Shown one piece after another: positions 55,128-58,170 of a stretch of DNA of 58,170 nucleotides. The notes under the pieces were generated by a model. It did no database searches. It saw only the letters and a list, made by a program, of their open reading frames with translations, and was not told the DNA's origin. The stretch is taken from assembly GCA_934463035.1 (NCBI GenBank), contig CAKSIG010000008.1, positions 1-58,170 on the forward strand, written 5' to 3'. This stretch comes from an uncultured Eubacteriales bacterium. GTDB lineage: Bacteria; Bacillota; Clostridia; Oscillospirales; Acutalibacteraceae. Numbering within the stretch: position 1 is the first letter of the stretch; each line of letters starts with the position of its first letter. Both the position numbers and the translations under genes were made by a program.

Positions 55128-56816
55128 ATGAAAAATTTACGGCACGCAGCCGATTTTTGCGTTGTGGGCGGCGGAATGGCAGGCGTTTGCGCGGCAATCG
55201 CCGCCGCAAGGCGCGGAATAAAAACGGTGCTTGTTCAGGACAGGGGCGTTCTCGGCGGCAACGCTTCAAGCGAGATACGTATGTGGATATGCGGCGCGCA
55301 CGGCAGGGATAACAGAGAAACGGGAATTATAGAGGAAATAATGCTTGAAAATTTTTACCAAAACCCGCAGTTAAGTTATCCGCTTTGGGATCAGGTATTG
55401 TTTCAAAAGGTTTCTATGCAGGAAAATTTGACCCTGCTTCTTAATTGCAGCTGTCTTGATGCTTTGTGTGAAAACGGACGGATATTGAGCATAAAAGCGT
55501 GGCAGTCGCCCTGCGAAACAATGCACACGGTGGAGGCGGCGTTTTTCGCCGACTGCTCGGGCGACAGCATATTGGCTCCGCTGACAAACGCAAGCTACCG
55601 TTACGGCAGGGAAGCGGCGTCAGAATTCGGCGAGAGCATTGAGCCTGAAACAGCGGACAAAAGGACAATGGGTATGAGCTGTCTTTTCCAGGTTCGCGAG
55701 ACCGAGCGTCCGCAAAGGTTTACGCCGCCCGAATGGGCGTATAAATATCCTGAGGACAAGGATCTGCCGTTCAGGGAACACGATCTGTCTTCAAATTTTT
55801 GGTGGATAGAGCTTGGCGGCGACGGCGACTGTATACACGATACCGACAAATGCCGCGACGAGCTTTTAAAAATCGCATACGGCGTATGGGATCATATTAA
55901 AAACCACGGAGATCACGGCGCCGAAAATTATGTTCTTGATTGGGTGGGTCTGCTGCCGGGAAAGCGCGAGAGCCGCCGCTATGTCGGGAAATATACCGTC
56001 AGTCAGAAAGACGTTGAAAGCGGGGGGCGGTTTGATGATACCGTTGCCTACGGCGGTTGGTCTATGGACGACCATTTTCCTGCGGGATTTAACCACAAAT
56101 CGTCGTATCCAACGGTTTTCCACCCCGCGCCGTCCCCTTGGGGGATACCGTTCAGGGCGCTTTGCTCTGAAAATATCGAAAATCTTTTATTTGCGGGCAG
56201 AAATATCAGCGTTACACACGCGGCGCTGTCTTCCTCGCGCGTTATGGCGACCTGCGCCGTTCTCGGTCAGGCGGTGGGAACGGCGGCGGCGCAGATGGTG
56301 CGCGGCGGCGAAAACACCGACAGTATAAATATAGAAAAACTGCAAGACGCACTTATGGCGGACGACTGTTTTTTGCCCGAAAAACAGCGCAGGGTATCAA
56401 GTCTGTCAAAAAATCTGTATTGCAACAGCGAAACCGTGAGAAACGGCAAGGATCGCGGAGACGAAAACAAATGGGTCGGCAAAAAGGGTGATTTTCTTGA
56501 ATATAGGTCGGATAAACCGTTTGCGTTGTCGGGAATAAGGCTTGTTTTTGACAGCGACCTAAACCGAGACTATCAGAATATGCCCTGCTGTATTAAACTT
56601 AACGAGGACCGATTTAAACTTCCGAAAACCCTTATAAAGGATTTTGATATTATACTTGACTATGAAGACGGACGGGAAGAAACGCTGAATTACCGCAACA
56701 TTCACACAAGGCTTTTAAATATTAGTATAAACCGCAGTGTTGTAGGCGTGAAATTTTTGCCGATTTCGACCTACGGTTCGGAAACGTTTAATGTTTTTGA
56801 TTTTGAGGTGGTTTAA
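55128..56816 (+). CDS. FAD-dependent oxidoreductase (FAD_oxidored, PF12831-like), first
   Basis: A 562-residue flavoprotein. The N-terminal dinucleotide motif DFCVVGGGMAGVCAAIAAA is followed by LGGNASSEIRMWICGAHG and a C-terminal FAD segment NLLFAGRNISVTHAALSS. The last 120 residues form a beta-rich extra domain. Relatives work on carbohydrate or aromatic substrates. ATG 55128 has AAAGGG upstream; a TTG at 55080 is less likely. Its stop touches the start of the second gene. Confidence 0.87.
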   Translation: MKNLRHAADFCVVGGGMAGVCAAIAAARRGIKTVLVQDRGVLGGNASSEIRMWICGAHGRDNRETGIIEEIMLENFYQNPQLSYPLWDQVLFQKVSMQENLTLLLNCSCLDALCENGRILSIKAWQSPCETMHTVEAAFFADCSGDSILAPLTNASYRYGREAASEFGESIEPETADKRTMGMSCLFQVRETERPQRFTPPEWAYKYPEDKDLPFREHDLSSNFWWIELGGDGDCIHDTDKCRDELLKIAYGVWDHIKNHGDHGAENYVLDWVGLLPGKRESRRYVGKYTVSQKDVESGGRFDDTVAYGGWSMDDHFPAGFNHKSSYPTVFHPAPSPWGIPFRALCSENIENLLFAGRNISVTHAALSSSRVMATCAVLGQAVGTAAAQMVRGGENTDSINIEKLQDALMADDCFLPEKQRRVSSLSKNLYCNSETVRNGKDRGDENKWVGKKGDFLEYRSDKPFALSGIRLVFDSDLNRDYQNMPCCIKLNEDRFKLPKTLIKDFDIILDYEDGREETLNYRNIHTRLLNISINRSVVGVKFLPISTYGSETFNVFDFEVV

Positions 56817-58097
56817 ATGGATAATTATATAACCGAATTCGAGAAGAAAACCGAAATAGCGGGTGAATATGATGTAATAGTGGCGGGTTCGGGTCCTTCG
56901 GGCTTTGCGGCGGCGGTAACCGCAGCGCGCAACGGAGCAAAAACTTTGATTATAGAGGCGCAGTCAAGCATAGGCGGCGTTTCGACAAGCGGTCTTATGA
57001 GCCATTTTACCGGCAGGGTAGAAAGTCGTATTTACAGCGAAATTCTTGAACGTGCGCATAAAAACGATCTGTTTGAGTGCTGCGATAAAACAAAGATAGA
57101 TCCCGAGCTTTTAAAAAATACATATCTTGAAATGCTGACAGAGGCGGGCGTTGATATACTCCTTTATACATTTGTTTGCGATGTCGTCAAGAAAGATAGC
57201 AGGGTATGCGGCGTTATAACCGAGGGGAAAGGCGGCAGAAAGGCTTTTCTTACAAAAGTCGTGATTGACGGAACGGGCGACGGCGACATTGCCTTTTTTG
57301 CAGGAGCCGAATATTTCAAGGGTCGCGAGGGCGACGGAAAAATGCAGCCTGCTACGCTTATGTTTAAGGTCGGCGGAGTGGATATGTCGCGTGCGGTATT
57401 ACCGCCGTCGTTTGAAACGACGGTTGAAACCGAAAAGGGAGAATTGCAATCGCTCGCAAAAAGCGAGCTGCCGTTTCCCGCAGGGCACGTGCTGTTGTAT
57501 TCTTCCACTATTCCGGGCGTTGTCACCTGCAATATGACTAATTGTATTGATATAGACGGAACAAAGGCAGAAGATATGACAAAAGCAGAGATCGTCTGCC
57601 GCTCACAAATGATACCGATTACAAGGTTTTTAAGGAAATATGCTCCCGGATACGAAAACTGTTATATAATAAGTGCGGCATCGCTTATAGGTATTCGCGA
57701 AACCAGACATTTTATCGGTTTAAAGCAGATAACAGAAAAGGATATAATCGAAGCCCGACAGTTTGAAGACAGGGTAGTACAAGGTGCGTGGTTTAATTTC
57801 GACGTTCATAATATTTCGGGTGCAAGTCTTGATAAAACAGGTGTGCAAAAGAATTTCAAACAGCAAAACGGTTATTCCATACCATACGGTTGTATGGTAC
57901 CGACGAAAACGGACGGACTGCTCCTTACAGGCAGAAACATTTCGGGAACGCACATGGCTCATTCAAGTTTCAGGGCAATGCCGATATGCGTCGGAATAGG
58001 CGAGGCGTGCGGTGCGGCGGCAGCCATTGCAGTAAAAAAGAATATAAATTTAAGAGATGTTAAACCCGAAGAAATAAGAAAACTTAATTTTGATTAG
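56817..58097 (+). CDS. FAD-dependent oxidoreductase (FAD_oxidored, PF12831-like), second
   Basis: A 426-residue paralogue without the C-terminal extra domain: VIVAGSGPSGFAAAVTAARNG near the start, SIGGVSTSGLMSH, and LLLTGRNISGTHMAHSS near the end. Begins one base after the first gene's stop, with GAGGTGG inside that gene's end. The two probably form one pathway or complex. The stop codon is the first overlap with the terminal repeat. Confidence 0.87.
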   Translation: MDNYITEFEKKTEIAGEYDVIVAGSGPSGFAAAVTAARNGAKTLIIEAQSSIGGVSTSGLMSHFTGRVESRIYSEILERAHKNDLFECCDKTKIDPELLKNTYLEMLTEAGVDILLYTFVCDVVKKDSRVCGVITEGKGGRKAFLTKVVIDGTGDGDIAFFAGAEYFKGREGDGKMQPATLMFKVGGVDMSRAVLPPSFETTVETEKGELQSLAKSELPFPAGHVLLYSSTIPGVVTCNMTNCIDIDGTKAEDMTKAEIVCRSQMIPITRFLRKYAPGYENCYIISAASLIGIRETRHFIGLKQITEKDIIEARQFEDRVVQGAWFNFDVHNISGASLDKTGVQKNFKQQNGYSIPYGCMVPTKTDGLLLTGRNISGTHMAHSSFRAMPICVGIGEACGAAAAIAVKKNINLRDVKPEEIRKLNFD

Positions 58098-58170
58098 GAG
58101 GCATGATAAAAAGTTAAGTGGTAATAAATCCGAGGACTCTGTTATGTGTTAAGATAAAGATAACAGGAAG
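58096..58170. repeat. Right copy of the 75-base terminal inverted repeat
   Basis: Perfect complement of bases 1-75. It starts within the last stop codon (TAG) and includes AGGAGG and ATG. In the frame GTGGTAATAAATCCG no stop is met before the edge, so a gene or mobile element may start here. Confidence 0.85.

Overview
The window looks like a piece of a Gram-positive, endospore-forming member of the Clostridia, probably an Oscillospirales/Ruminococcaceae-type gut bacterium. Reasons: SpoVT, a Noc-type ParB beside rsmG, ECF transporter S-components, strong purine-rich ribosome binding sites, the clostridial GGGtGRT/NifU-like pair, and a uronate (uxu) cluster with glycogen phosphorylase. Species cannot be read from the sequence. 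The first and last 75 bases are perfect inverted copies of each other, so the window probably ends inside a multi-copy repeat.

Layout. 0.4-6 kb: PAP2-like membrane protein, then leftward pyk, HD hydrolase, spoVT and an ECF S-component, divergent from a MocR/PdxR-type regulator. 6-8 kb: TPP riboswitch, thiT and an esterase. 8.6-13.6 kb: leftward membrane protein, folD, lgt and the yfmH/yfmF peptidase pair. 13.7-20 kb: cardiolipin synthase, a 47-residue membrane peptide, glgP and a neopullulanase-like enzyme. 20-27 kb: six-gene uxuA-led operon divergent from an AraC activator. 27-29.4 kb: DUF975 protein, YfcE phosphodiesterase, three small unknown genes, tRNA-Gln. 29.4-32 kb: accessory island. 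32-40 kb: AraC/GyrI regulator, tRNA-Arg, GGGtGRT pair, aminotransferase, secDF, degV. 40-43 kb: dinB and a phage-like immunity switch. 43.5-47.7 kb: trhA, a small mobile-like element, a 3D-domain wall protein, a Pro-tRNA editing protein and tRNA-Pro. 48-58 kb: noc, rsmG, trmB, a heterodimeric ABC transporter, a PocR-AraC regulator and two FAD oxidoreductases.

The most unusual material is small repetitive DNA. (1) A repeat made of a heptamer array (consensus TTAGAYR) plus a covarying hairpin occurs at 7.8, 20.0, 30.2, 44.2 and 45.0 kb, with a variant at 8.5 kb. Because the period is 7, the array places stop codons in all frames, and it supplies the actual stop codons of three genes. (2) Pairs of these repeats enclose a small unknown gene present three times in the window (8.1, 30.2 and 44.6 kb). 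At 44.2-45.0 kb they form a compact element with about 90-base inverted ends, a ribbon-helix-helix regulator and palindromic operators. (3) Two diverged copies of a roughly 275-base structured element (31.6-31.9 and 47.25-47.53 kb) have tRNA T-arm-like ends and three internal hairpins that covary; one is flanked by a 75-base duplication of the 5' half of tRNA-Pro. (4) An array of seven different hairpins separated by TGAAAT boxes lies at 29.4-29.6 kb. (5) Two face-to-face mirror-image promoters carry TTACGTAA operators at 42.3 kb.

All functional statements come from reading the sequence and family knowledge; no database search was run.
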